NCBI GenBank assembly: GCA_024235995.1
Contig: JACKLI010000001.1
Coordinates: forward strand, 1,736,001-1,800,000
DNA from: Burkholderiaceae bacterium
GTDB taxonomy: Bacteria > Pseudomonadota > Gammaproteobacteria > Burkholderiales > Burkholderiaceae_C
Direction: 5' to 3'
DNA length: 64,000 bases
Numbering within the stretch: the stretch's first letter is position 1; every line of letters begins with the position of its first letter. Both the position numbers and the translations under genes were made by a program. This document shows positions 47,412 through 55,444 of this stretch, in pieces. The notes below the pieces were generated by a model, which was not told the origin of the DNA, ran no database searches, and saw only the letters and a list, made by a program, of their open reading frames with translations.

Positions 47412-49118
47412 TCAAGGTCCGCCCACGCGCCGGTAGACCAGCAGGTTCTCATCCTTGGTCGTCGGGCGGTGCACCTCTTTGACCAGGCGCCAATGCGCCA
47501 TCGTCACGGTGGCCGGCAGGCTGGCGGTGGCGTCCACGTCCACCAGCAGCCAGGGACAGCTGGCCAGGCTGCGCGCCGGCACCGTGTCCCAGCTGCCATG
47601 AAAGCGCACGGCGGCCACCTGCGCCACCGACAGGCCGTGCACCTGCACGCAGGGGGCGTCGCCCACCAGCTGGCGCACCTGCCGCATCTGCGGCGCGTAG
47701 CCGCGCGCGTAGTTCAGGGCCGGCAACCACAGCGTCATCAGCAGCAGCCAGCACAGCGTGGCGCCGGCCGCCGGCAGCACCAGGCTCTTCCACAGTGCCG
47801 TGCGGTGGCGCCCGGTGCGCCAGCGCGCCAGCGCGATCCAGGCCGCGGTTGCCGCCAGTGCGGCGATGAAGGCGAGCCACTGAAAGCTCGGCTGAAAGCC
47901 GGGCGCCAGCCGCGCGACGTTGGCCGCAGGCTGTGCCGGCACCCCGGTCTGCATCGAGATCCACACCACCCAGATGATCAGGGTCCACGCGCTGAAGAAG
48001 AGCACGGTGAACCAGTCGATCAGCGCCGCCGCGCCGCGCTTGAAGGTGGGCAGGGCCAGCGCGGCCAGGCAGGCCATGGCGGGCAGGGCCAGCAGCAGGG
48101 CGCGGTCGCCCGCGGGCGTGGCAACGGTGCAGGCCACCGGCACGCCGGCAATCAGCAGCGGCAGGCCCAGGTGGCGCTGGCGCCCCAGCTGGCCCAGCTG
48201 CCGGCGCCAGCGCCACAGCGCCCACAGCACCAGCGGCCAGGCCGGCCAGGTGAACCACAGCAGCAAGCGGCCCAGGGCGCGCGGGTTGCCCCAGCCCGAG
48301 CCCGGGTCGGCCAGCTGCCAGCTGAGCAGCCCGCTGAACCACGCCAGCGCGGCGCTGGCCAGCGTGGTGGCGCCCAGCACCAGGCCGGCACGCCGACGCA
48401 GCGCCGGCGGCAGGTGTTCGGCCGAGGGGCGCAGCAGGCCCAGCGTGGCCACGCCGCCGAAGATCAGCGCGATCGACGGCGCGCCGCACAGCACCAGCCC
48501 GGGCAGGCCGACCACCAGCGCCACCGGTGCGGCGCGCGGCCGAAACGGCAGGCCGGCCAGGCCGCCGAACACCAGGGTGGAGCAAAACAGCTGCCCCAGC
48601 GCCGGCGTGGTCTCGTGCGAGAACTGCGCCAGCCCCAGCGTGGCGATCAGCGCCAGCAGGCCGCCGTCGGCCAGCGCGCGGGCGTAGTCGGTGGCGCGCG
48701 CCTCGCCGCCAAAGGCAAAGGCCACGGGCTGCGCGCCGGGGTGGCGCGCCAGGTCGTACACCGCGTACCAGGTCACGGCCAGGGTGCCGGCCAGCATCAG
48801 CAGGAAGGGCAGGCGCGCGGCGAAATCCGGCGCCACCCAGGCCGGCGCCCATTGCAGCGCCCAGGCGCCCAGCCAGTAGGGCAGCAGGGCAGGGGTGTCG
48901 GGCGCCAGGCCCATCAGGCTGGGGTGCCACCAGGCCGTCCACGATGCCTCGCTCGCCAGCTCGCGCATGATGCCGAAGGCCGCCAGGTCGGCGCTCTTCC
49001 AGGGGTCGCGCCCGACGTAGCCCGGCACGACGTAGGCCAGGCACAGCAGCAGCAGCGCCCAGCGCGGCAGGCGGCGCACGGCGTCCTGGGCGACGATGGC
49101 GGGGCTGGGTTCGTTCAA
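47412..49118 (-). CDS. GT-C type membrane glycosyltransferase (ArnT/PMT-like)
   Basis: About 568 residues with eleven or more hydrophobic segments. The first periplasmic loop after helix 1 has GRDPWKSADL and FGIMRELAS, resembling GT-39/ArnT enzymes that move a sugar from a lipid carrier. Donor and acceptor are unknown. No ATG lies near the expected N-terminus. I propose TTG at 49118 (LNEPSPAIVAQ), but the frame stays open across the end of the neighbouring IS element to an ATG at 49298 inside it. The IS sits 34 bases upstream, so its native promoter may be displaced. Confidence 0.75.
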   Translation of the reverse strand: MNEPSPAIVAQDAVRRLPRWALLLLCLAYVVPGYVGRDPWKSADLAAFGIMRELASEASWTAWWHPSLMGLAPDTPALLPYWLGAWALQWAPAWVAPDFAARLPFLLMLAGTLAVTWYAVYDLARHPGAQPVAFAFGGEARATDYARALADGGLLALIATLGLAQFSHETTPALGQLFCSTLVFGGLAGLPFRPRAAPVALVVGLPGLVLCGAPSIALIFGGVATLGLLRPSAEHLPPALRRRAGLVLGATTLASAALAWFSGLLSWQLADPGSGWGNPRALGRLLLWFTWPAWPLVLWALWRWRRQLGQLGRQRHLGLPLLIAGVPVACTVATPAGDRALLLALPAMACLAALALPTFKRGAAALIDWFTVLFFSAWTLIIWVVWISMQTGVPAQPAANVARLAPGFQPSFQWLAFIAALAATAAWIALARWRTGRHRTALWKSLVLPAAGATLCWLLLMTLWLPALNYARGYAPQMRQVRQLVGDAPCVQVHGLSVAQVAAVRFHGSWDTVPARSLASCPWLLVDVDATASLPATVTMAHWRLVKEVHRPTTKDENLLVYRRVGGP

Positions 49119-49132
49119 GGTGATGGGCCTAA

Positions 49133-49148
49133 GAACGTAAACACGTTC
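49133..49148. promoter_or_regulatory. Perfect inverted repeat GAACGT-AAAC-ACGTTC
   Basis: A 6-bp perfect inverted repeat with a 4-base spacer, 15 bases upstream of the proposed GT-C gene start and touching the IS target site. It could be an operator or a small hairpin that attracted the insertion. Confidence 0.35.
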
Positions 49149-49151
49149 TAA

Positions 49152-49166
49152 CAGGCCGTTGAAAAA
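49152..49166 (+). repeat. IS terminal inverted repeat (transposase-distal end)
   Basis: CAGGCCGTTGAAAAA, identical to the complement of 50458-50472. Directly preceded by the CTAA target copy. Confidence 0.9.
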
Positions 49167-49301
49167 ATGCTCATCGAACGCGCCAGGGTCGTGGATTTCG
49201 AAGAAACGGATCGCGCAAACTGGCCTGCGCAGCGATTGGAGCGGCCATTTCGGCCTGTTTGCAGGCCGTTTTGCCCGTTCCGGGCGCACGTATCCCATGG
49301 T

Positions 49302-50390
49302 TCACGCATGATGCGCGTCCCACCAACCGCCCAGACTGCCCATGCGCACCAGGTTGTAGGTGGCAAAGCACAGCAGCGCCTGGCCCGCGAGCTTGGCCTG
49401 ACCGATCAATTTGGTCTTGGCCAGACCGCCCACTGTCTTGATCCAGCCAAAGGCCTCCTCGATTCGCTTGCGCACTTTGAGGCTGGTTTTGTAGCCCTCG
49501 TGGCGCTTGATGCGCCCATCGACTGCAGAGTGCTTGTCCTTGGCCGCCACGTGCGGCGTGACCAAGAGCCGGCGACAGCCCTTGATGAAGGCCTTGCTGT
49601 CGTAGCCCTTGTCGGCGCCGACCGTGGCCCGCTTGTTCCTGTTGCCCCGGCGTTTGAGCATCGCCAGCGCCGCCTCGCGCTCGGCGGTGCCACTGGCATG
49701 TGTGATCTCCACATCCACGATCAGACCGTTGCGGTTCTCCATGAGGATGTGCCCCATGTGGCACAGGCGGGACTTGTCGCCCGCGCTCTTCTTGAACAGC
49801 CGGGCATCGGCATCGGTGGTGCTGGCATGGGTGCCGTTGCAGCGCTCCTGCCCTTTGAAGTTCACCTCGGGGTTGCGTCCGGGTGGCGTGCCGCTGTCGT
49901 CGTCTTTGCGTTTGAAACTCTTGTGCGAGGCCCAGGCCTCAATCAGCGTGCCGTCCACGCTGAAGTGTTCGTCGCTGGCAAGCCGGCCCCACTGGGCGCT
50001 GAGCTTGACGCGCTCGAAGAAGGCGCGCGCCAGGTCTTCGTTGAAGAGGCGTTCGCGGTTGGCGCTGAAGGTGGAGTGGTCCCAAACTTTGTCCTCGATG
50101 TTCAGGCCGACGAACCAGCGGTACAGCAGGTTGTAGTTGACCGCCTCGACCAGCTGGCGTTCGCTGCGGATGGAGAACAGGATTTGCAGCAGCAAGGCCT
50201 TGAGCAGCATCTCCGGCGGCACCGACGGTCGGCCACGGCGGGCGTACACCGCTTCGAACTCGCTGTTCATGCTCGCCAGCAGCGCATCCACCACGGCGCG
50301 CAACTTGCGCAGCGGGTGTGCCGCTGGCACTCTTTCTTCAAGGCTGATGTAGCTGAACATCGCCCCCTGGAAGTCTTGGTTGCCTCTCAT
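49302..50390 (-). CDS. IS5-family DDE transposase
   Basis: 362 residues. The N-terminal MFSYISLEERVPAAHPLRKLRAVVD and RPSVPPEMLLKALLLQILFSIRSER form the helical DNA-binding part (DUF772-type). Catalytic acidic residues are expected in HFSVDGTLIEAWAS (D), ATVGADKGYDSKAF (D) and VRKRIEEAFGWIKTVGG (E). A central NGTHASTTDADARLFKK block is typical of this IS5 subgroup. The frame is uninterrupted, so the enzyme is probably functional. Confidence 0.95.
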   Translation of the reverse strand: MRGNQDFQGAMFSYISLEERVPAAHPLRKLRAVVDALLASMNSEFEAVYARRGRPSVPPEMLLKALLLQILFSIRSERQLVEAVNYNLLYRWFVGLNIEDKVWDHSTFSANRERLFNEDLARAFFERVKLSAQWGRLASDEHFSVDGTLIEAWASHKSFKRKDDDSGTPPGRNPEVNFKGQERCNGTHASTTDADARLFKKSAGDKSRLCHMGHILMENRNGLIVDVEITHASGTAEREAALAMLKRRGNRNKRATVGADKGYDSKAFIKGCRRLLVTPHVAAKDKHSAVDGRIKRHEGYKTSLKVRKRIEEAFGWIKTVGGLAKTKLIGQAKLAGQALLCFATYNLVRMGSLGGWWDAHHA

Positions 50391-50457
50391 CTTTCTTGTC
50401 GCAGTTGTTGCGGGATGGCTTCAGATCGTAGCGGCCGACGCGGACGCTCGCAGGGGA

Positions 50458-50472
50458 TTTTTCAACGGCCTG
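50458..50472 (-). repeat. IS terminal inverted repeat (transposase-proximal end)
   Basis: TTTTTCAACGGCCTG on the plus strand, the exact complement of the other IS end. Directly followed by the second CTAA. Confidence 0.9.
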
Positions 50473-50477
50473 CTAAG

Positions 50478-50514
50478 CAAGCAAAAGGGCAGCGCGGTTG
50501 CCCGTGCTGCCCTT
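50478..50514 (-). terminator. Terminator of rpmE2
   Basis: AAGGGCAGC and GCTGCCCTT form a 9-bp stem around a 12-base loop. On the minus strand it is followed by TTTTGCTT. It lies just after rpmE2 and is separated from its former downstream neighbour by the IS. Confidence 0.6.
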
Positions 50515-50542
50515 CGAGAGCCGGAAAAGGCGCCGCGCGATT

Positions 50543-50797
50543 TTAGCGAGCGACCTTGCCGTAGCGGTTGCGGAACTTCTCGACGCGACCGCCCAGGTTG
50601 TCCACCGATTTCTGCGTGCCGGTGTAGAAGGGGTGCGACTCGCTGGAGGTGTCCAGCTTGAACAGCGGCAGCTCGCGGCCATCGTCCATCTTGATGGTTT
50701 CCTTCGTGTTGGCGCACGAGCGCGTCACGAACTTGAAGCCGTTGGACAGGTCCACGAAGCACACGTCGCGGTAGTTGGGGTGAATGCCTTCACGCAT
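50543..50797 (-). CDS. rpmE2: 50S ribosomal protein L31 type B
   Basis: 84 residues: MREGIHPNYRDVCFVDLSNG, then SCANTKETI and SHPFYTGTQKSVDNLGGRVEKFRNRYG, typical of type B L31. It lacks the CXXC zinc pairs of type A L31. Type B forms replace the zinc-binding paralogue in zinc shortage in some bacteria, or are the only L31. The ATG has AAGGA upstream on the minus strand. A TATAAT hexamer lies on the minus strand at 50869-50874. Order trxA-rho-rpmE is common in proteobacteria. Confidence 0.95.
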   Translation of the reverse strand: MREGIHPNYRDVCFVDLSNGFKFVTRSCANTKETIKMDDGRELPLFKLDTSSESHPFYTGTQKSVDNLGGRVEKFRNRYGKVAR

Positions 50798-50877
50798 GAT
50801 GAAATCCTTGGGGGTTTGATTGCGGCAGCCGCGCCAGCCCGTCTGGCGTACTTTCCGGCCAACTGCACATTATAGGG

Positions 50878-50991
50878 CCATGACGAAATGACCGCGCCGC
50901 TGCGCGGCAGCGATGACAAAAATGACGGGCGCCTCGGGTCATGGGCGCGCAGCACCCGTCATCGAAGCGCAGCGAGGTCATTGCGTCATGG
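50878..50991. repeat. TGACG-type inverted-repeat element, copy B
   Basis: A 114-base element with arms CCATGACGAAATGAC and GTCATTGCGTCATGG, pairing at 14 of 15 positions, plus internal GATGAC words. It is the same family as 47307-47408 and shares CGCCGCTGCGCGGC near the left arm. It lies between the rho stop and the -10 of rpmE2. Confidence 0.75.
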
Positions 50992-50997
50992 TGGGTG

Positions 50998-52263
50998 TCA
51001 GCCGCCGCGGCGCATCATGTCGAAGAACTCGACGTTGGTCTTGGTCGCCTTCATGCTCTTGATGACCATCTCCATCGCCTCGATCTCGTCCATGTTGTAC
51101 ATGAACTGGCGCAGGATGCGGGTCTTTTGCAGCACCTCGGGCGCCAGCAGCAATTCTTCGCGGCGGGTGCCCGAGCGGTTGAGCTGGATGCTGGGGAACA
51201 CGCGCTTTTCGTACAGGCGCCGGTCCAGGTGGATCTCGCTGTTGCCGGTGCCCTTGAACTCCTCGAAGATCACCTCGTCCATGCGGCTGCCGGTGTCGAT
51301 CAGCGCGGTGGCGATGATGGTCAGGCTGCCGCCTTCCTCGACGTTGCGCGCCGCGCCCAGAAAGCGCTTGGGCCGCTGCAGGGCGTTGGAGTCCACGCCG
51401 CCGGTCAGCACCTTGCCGCTGGAGGGCACCACGTTGTTGTAGGCGCGCGCCAAGCGGGTGATGGAGTCCAGCAGGATCACCACGTCCTTCTTCAGCTCGA
51501 CCAGGCGCTTGGCGCGCTCGATCACCATCTCGGCCACGTGCACGTGGCGCGCGGCCGGCTCGTCGAAGGTGGAGGCGATCACCTCGGCCTTGACCGAGCG
51601 CTGCATGTCGGTCACTTCCTCGGGCCGCTCGTCGATCAGCAGCACCATCATGTGGATGTCGGGGTGGTTGGCGCTGATGGCGTGGGCGATGGTCTGCATC
51701 ATCACCGTCTTGCCGCTCTTGGGCGGCGCCACGATCAGCGCGCGCTGGCCCTTGCCGATGGGGGCGATGACGTCGATGATGCGGCCGGTGATGTTCTCCT
51801 CGCCCTTGAAGCCGTCGCGCTCCAGGCGCATCTGCTCGCGCGGAAACAGCGGGGTGAGGTTCTCGAACATCACCTTGTGCTTGTTCTTCTCGGGCGCGTC
51901 GCCGTTGACCGCGTCCAGCTTGTTCAGCGCGAAGTAGCGCTCGCCGTCCTTGGGCGTGCGCACCTCGCCCTCGATCATGTCGCCGGTGTGCAGGTTGAAG
52001 CGGCGCACCTGGCTGGGGCTGATGTAGATGTCGTCGGTGCTGGCGGTGTAGCTGGTGTCGGGGCTGCGCAGAAAGCCGAAGCCGTCGGGCAGGATCTCCA
52101 GCACGCCGTCGGCGATCACCTGCTCGCCGGCGCGGGCGCGCTTCTTGATCAGGGCGAACATCAGCTCCTGCTTGCGCATGCGGCTGGCGTTGTCGATTTC
52201 CAGCGCCTCGGCCTGCTTGAGCAGCTCGGAGACGTGCAGCACTTTGAGTTCGTTCAGATGCAT
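50998..52263 (-). CDS. rho: Transcription termination factor Rho
   Basis: A 421-residue hexameric RNA helicase (E. coli 419). The N-terminal MHLNELKVLHVSELLKQAEAL and the RNA-binding cold-shock-like domain GFGFLRSPDTSYTASTDDIYISPSQVRRF are followed by Walker A APPKSGKT, Walker B VVILLDSITRLARAYN and the R-loop SSGKVLTGGVD. The start at 52263 gives the standard N-terminus. The frame remains open upstream, but that part is not Rho-like. It lies downstream of trxA but after a terminator, so rho probably has its own promoter. Confidence 0.97.
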   Translation of the reverse strand: MHLNELKVLHVSELLKQAEALEIDNASRMRKQELMFALIKKRARAGEQVIADGVLEILPDGFGFLRSPDTSYTASTDDIYISPSQVRRFNLHTGDMIEGEVRTPKDGERYFALNKLDAVNGDAPEKNKHKVMFENLTPLFPREQMRLERDGFKGEENITGRIIDVIAPIGKGQRALIVAPPKSGKTVMMQTIAHAISANHPDIHMMVLLIDERPEEVTDMQRSVKAEVIASTFDEPAARHVHVAEMVIERAKRLVELKKDVVILLDSITRLARAYNNVVPSSGKVLTGGVDSNALQRPKRFLGAARNVEEGGSLTIIATALIDTGSRMDEVIFEEFKGTGNSEIHLDRRLYEKRVFPSIQLNRSGTRREELLLAPEVLQKTRILRQFMYNMDEIEAMEMVIKSMKATKTNVEFFDMMRRGG

Positions 52264-52517
52264 GGGAAAAGTGGTCGGTGCGGGTGGGCGCGCAGGTGGT
52301 CCGAGCCAGGCCGCGCGATGACGGAGAAGAGAAAGCAGATGGATTGGGAGGAGGCGGGCAAGGCCCGCGTGGGGCATTGCTGCAGGTGCACCTGGGTTGC
52401 AAGGCACCGGCCGGCGCTTACCTGAACGCCGGTCTCAAGAGCAGATTATGGCAGGAAAACAAAACGCCGCGCGAAGGGCGCGGCGCTGGGTGTTGCGCGG
52501 TGGAGACTGCGCGTCGT
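52264..52517. other. trxA-rho intergenic region (rho leader)
   Basis: 254 bases with no gene. Besides the trxA terminator (52461-52485), the sequence towards rho is C-rich on the minus strand. A long C-rich, G-poor leader would fit Rho's known autoregulation in other bacteria, but I did not identify a defined rut site. Confidence 0.35.
52461..52485 (-). terminator. Intrinsic terminator of trxA
   Basis: CGCCGCGC and GCGCGGCG form a perfect 8-bp GC stem around a 5-base loop. On the minus strand it is followed by TTTTGTTTT. It lies 33 bases after the trxA stop. Confidence 0.75.
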
Positions 52518-52850
52518 TCAGGCCAGTTGCTGGTCGATGAACTGCGCCAGCTGCGCCTTGGACAGCGCGCCCACCTTGGTGGCGGCCAGCTGGCCGTTCT
52601 TGAACACCATCAGCGTCGGGATGCCGCGGATGCCGTACTTGGCCGGGATGTTCTGGTTGTCGTCGACGTTGACCTTGGCGATGGTCAGCTTGCCGTCGTA
52701 GGTGCCGGCCAGCTCGTCCAGCGAGGGCGCGATGGCCTTGCAGGGGCCGCACCATTCGGCCCAGAAATCCACCAGCACGGGCTGCTCGGACTTGAGCACG
52801 TCGGCTTCGAAAGAGGTGTCACTCACGTGTTTGATCAGTTCACTGGCCAT
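52518..52850 (-). CDS. trxA: Thioredoxin 1
   Basis: A 110-residue cytoplasmic dithiol reductant. The active site WCGPC has C34 and C37. Other hallmarks are the buried aspartate in PVLVDFWAEW, the cis-proline in RGIPTLMVF, and VDDNQNIPAKYGI. It supplies electrons to peroxiredoxins, methionine sulfoxide reductases and ribonucleotide reductase. Start 52850 (MASELIKHVSD) gives the family length. It is divergent from addB, with 86 bases between. Confidence 0.97.
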   Translation of the reverse strand: MASELIKHVSDTSFEADVLKSEQPVLVDFWAEWCGPCKAIAPSLDELAGTYDGKLTIAKVNVDDNQNIPAKYGIRGIPTLMVFKNGQLAATKVGALSKAQLAQFIDQQLA

Positions 52851-52936
52851 GAGGCAATCCTTGAGAAAAGTGGGCGCCGGCGCTGCGGCTACAGTGCGGA
52901 TCATTGTGACAGAAACCCGCATTCACTGACGCGCCG

Positions 52937-55444
52937 ATGGTTGCCCCCAGCGTGAACCTTCAGGCGCCGGCCCCCTCCGGCTGGACCGATCTGCTGGCGC
53001 GCATCGACGCCAGCCTGCGCGAGCAGGCCGCGCATCCGGCGCGCAGCGTGGTGCTGCTGCCGTATGCGCAATTGGCGCCGCTGGCGGCCCGGCTGTGGGC
53101 GGCGCAGTTCCCGGACGGCTTTGCGCCGCGCTTCGAAAGCACGCGCACCTGGGCCGCGCGCGTGAGCGCGTTCAGTCCCGCGCCCACCGACCTGAGCGGC
53201 GAGCACGGGCGCGACTGGCTCACCGCCGCCGGCCTGCTGGAGGCCGCCGGCCTGGGCGCCCAGCGCCAGGCGCTGGCCGGCCTGCTGCTGGAGTGGGCCG
53301 CGCCGCTGGCGCCCGTGGCCGCCAGCCTGCCGCCCGCCTTGCGCCCCGACTGGGCTCAGCAGGCGCGCGCCGCGCTGCCCCCGCTGGGCGATGGCCCGAT
53401 GGCGCTGGAGGCCGCGCTGGGCCGCATCGCCCTGGCCTGGGCCGGCAGCTCGGACTACGCCACCGACGTGCTGTTCGGCCCGCGCGTGGGCCAGGCGCTG
53501 GACGCGCTCGTCATCGTGCCCGGCCTGCAGCCCGACCTGCTGACCGCCCACCTGGCCGAGCATTACGCCGACAAGGTCAGCTGGCTGCCCCTGCTGGCCG
53601 AGCCACCTGGCGGCGCCCCCGCGCTGCACGTGTGCGCCGACGGCGAGGACGAGGCCGAGCGTGCCGCCGCCTGCGTGCTGGCGCACCTGGCGCAGGGCCG
53701 CGCGCCGGTGGCGCTGGTGGCCGGCGACCGCGTGCTCACGCGCCGCATCAGCGCGCTGCTGGCGTCGCGCGGCGTGCCGCTGCGCGACGAGACGGGCTGG
53801 ATGCTGTCCACCACCCACGCCGCCGCGCAGGTGGTGGCGCTGCTGCACGCGGCGGCGCGCGGCGCGTCGACCGACGCGGTGCTGGACTGGCTCAAGCTGG
53901 CGCCCGACGTGGACGCCGCCGCCCTGCGCGCGCTCGAGCGCCAGCTGCGCCAGGACGGCGTGCGCGACTGGCTTGAGGCTGCCGCGCGCACCGCCGGCCA
54001 GCCGCTCACCGCCCGCGTCGAGGCGCTGCGCGCCGCGCTGCAGGCGCCTCGCCCGCTGCCCGACTGGCTGGCGGCCCTGCGCGAAGCGCTCACCGCCTGC
54101 GGCGCCTGGCAGCCGCTGCTGGACGATGCCGCCGGCGCCGCCGTGGCCGAGGCGCTCAGCCTGGCGCCCGGCGCCGACACCGACTGGCTGGCCTGGCCCG
54201 CGGCCCGGCGCCGCCTGGGCCTGCGCGAGTTCACGCGCTGGGTCGGCGAGACGCTGGAGGCCGCCAGCTTTCGCCCCCCGCATGCGCCCGGTGCGCCGGT
54301 GGTCGTGCTGCCCCTCAGCCAGCTGCTCGGCCGCCCCTGGGCCGCCCTGGTGCTGCCCGGCGCCGACGAGCAGCGCCTGCCCGCCGCGCCCGAGCCGCCC
54401 GGCCCCTGGACCGCCGCGCAGCGCCAGGCGTTGCACCTGCCGCTGCGCGAGCAGCTGGCCGCCGCGCAGGCCGCGGCCTGGCGCGTGGCGCTGGCCGTGC
54501 CGCGGCTCGACGTGCTGTGGCGCACCAGCGACGACAGCGGCGAGCCGCTGCTGCCCTCGCCCTGGGTGCAGGCGCTGCAGCTGCAGGGGCAGGGCCGTCC
54601 CGCCGCCGACCCGCGCACCCGCCGCGTGCTGGCCGCCAGGCCCGTGCCGGTGCCCGCGCCCAGCGGCGCGGCGCTGCCCGCGCAGCCGCTGTCGGCCAGC
54701 AGCTACGAGATGCTGCGCGCCTGCCCGTACCGCTTCTTTGCCCTGCGCCAGCTCGGCCTGGCCGAGGAGGGCGAGCTGGAAGCCGAGGTCGACAAGCGCG
54801 ACTTCGGCATCTGGCTGCACCAGGTGCTGCACCGCTTTCACCAGGCCCTGCAGGCCGATCCGGCCGCCGCGCGCCCGGCCTTGCTGGACGCCGCGGCCGA
54901 GCAGGCCACCCACGCGCTGGGCCTGCAGGGCGGGGCGTTCTTGCCCTTCGCCGTGGCCTGGCCGTCGGTGCGCGACGGCTATCTGGACTGGCTGGCCGGG
55001 CACGAGGCCGCCACCGGCGCCGTGTTCGAGCAGGGGGAGCAGCGCGTGCGCCGCCAGGTGGGTGGGGTGGCGCTGCACGGCACCCTCGACCGCGTCGACC
55101 GCCTGCCGGACGGCGCGCCGCTGGTGATCGACTACAAGACCGAGAGCGCCGCGCGCACCCAGGCGCGCCTGAAGGCCGGCAGCGAGGACACGCAACTGCC
55201 CTTCTACGCCCTGCTGGCCGGCCACGACGCGCCGCAGGCCGCCTACCTGAACGTGGGCGAGCGCGAACCCGCCAAGTTGTACGCGCCCAGGCAACTGCTG
55301 GAGCACGCCGCCGCGCTGCACCAGGGCATCGAGGACGACCTGGCCCGCATCGCCGCCGGCCACCCGCTGCGCCCGCTGGGCGAGGGCAGCGTGTGCGACT
55401 GGTGCGCCGCGCGCGGCCTGTGCCGAAAAGACTTTTGGTCATGA
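52937..55444 (+). CDS. addB: AddB-type PD-(D/E)XK nuclease/inactive helicase subunit
   Basis: 835 residues. With AddA it processes DNA double-strand ends for recombination, in place of RecBCD. The N-terminal part is a degenerate helicase fold. The C-terminal PD-(D/E)XK nuclease has LHGTLDRVDRLPDGAPLVIDYKT. The four Fe-S staple cysteines are one in MLRACPYRFFAL (about residue 597) and three in CDWCAARGLCRK near the end. ATG 52937 is used (MVAPSVNLQAPAPSGW), without a clear ribosome site. It overlaps addA by 4 bases (ATGA). Confidence 0.88.
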   Translation: MVAPSVNLQAPAPSGWTDLLARIDASLREQAAHPARSVVLLPYAQLAPLAARLWAAQFPDGFAPRFESTRTWAARVSAFSPAPTDLSGEHGRDWLTAAGLLEAAGLGAQRQALAGLLLEWAAPLAPVAASLPPALRPDWAQQARAALPPLGDGPMALEAALGRIALAWAGSSDYATDVLFGPRVGQALDALVIVPGLQPDLLTAHLAEHYADKVSWLPLLAEPPGGAPALHVCADGEDEAERAAACVLAHLAQGRAPVALVAGDRVLTRRISALLASRGVPLRDETGWMLSTTHAAAQVVALLHAAARGASTDAVLDWLKLAPDVDAAALRALERQLRQDGVRDWLEAAARTAGQPLTARVEALRAALQAPRPLPDWLAALREALTACGAWQPLLDDAAGAAVAEALSLAPGADTDWLAWPAARRRLGLREFTRWVGETLEAASFRPPHAPGAPVVVLPLSQLLGRPWAALVLPGADEQRLPAAPEPPGPWTAAQRQALHLPLREQLAAAQAAAWRVALAVPRLDVLWRTSDDSGEPLLPSPWVQALQLQGQGRPAADPRTRRVLAARPVPVPAPSGAALPAQPLSASSYEMLRACPYRFFALRQLGLAEEGELEAEVDKRDFGIWLHQVLHRFHQALQADPAAARPALLDAAAEQATHALGLQGGAFLPFAVAWPSVRDGYLDWLAGHEAATGAVFEQGEQRVRRQVGGVALHGTLDRVDRLPDGAPLVIDYKTESAARTQARLKAGSEDTQLPFYALLAGHDAPQAAYLNVGEREPAKLYAPRQLLEHAAALHQGIEDDLARIAAGHPLRPLGEGSVCDWCAARGLCRKDFWS

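Larger units (their letters stand above)
49152..50472 (-). mobile_element. IS5-family insertion sequence, apparently intact
   Basis: 1321 bases with 15-base perfect terminal inverted repeats (CAGGCCGTTGAAAAA at 49152-49166; complement at 50458-50472) and one transposase gene. The bases CTAA flank it on both sides (49148-49151 and 50473-50476), a 4-base target duplication of the YTAR type used by IS5 elements. The clean ends and intact gene suggest recent insertion. It separates rpmE2 from the GT-C gene; without it the host sequence reads continuously through one CTAA. Confidence 0.93.

Noticed and set aside
52901..55363. 820-codon open frame antisense to addB
   Set aside because: Gly/Gln/Arg/Ala-rich mirror frame with no domains, while addB shows nuclease and Fe-S motifs.
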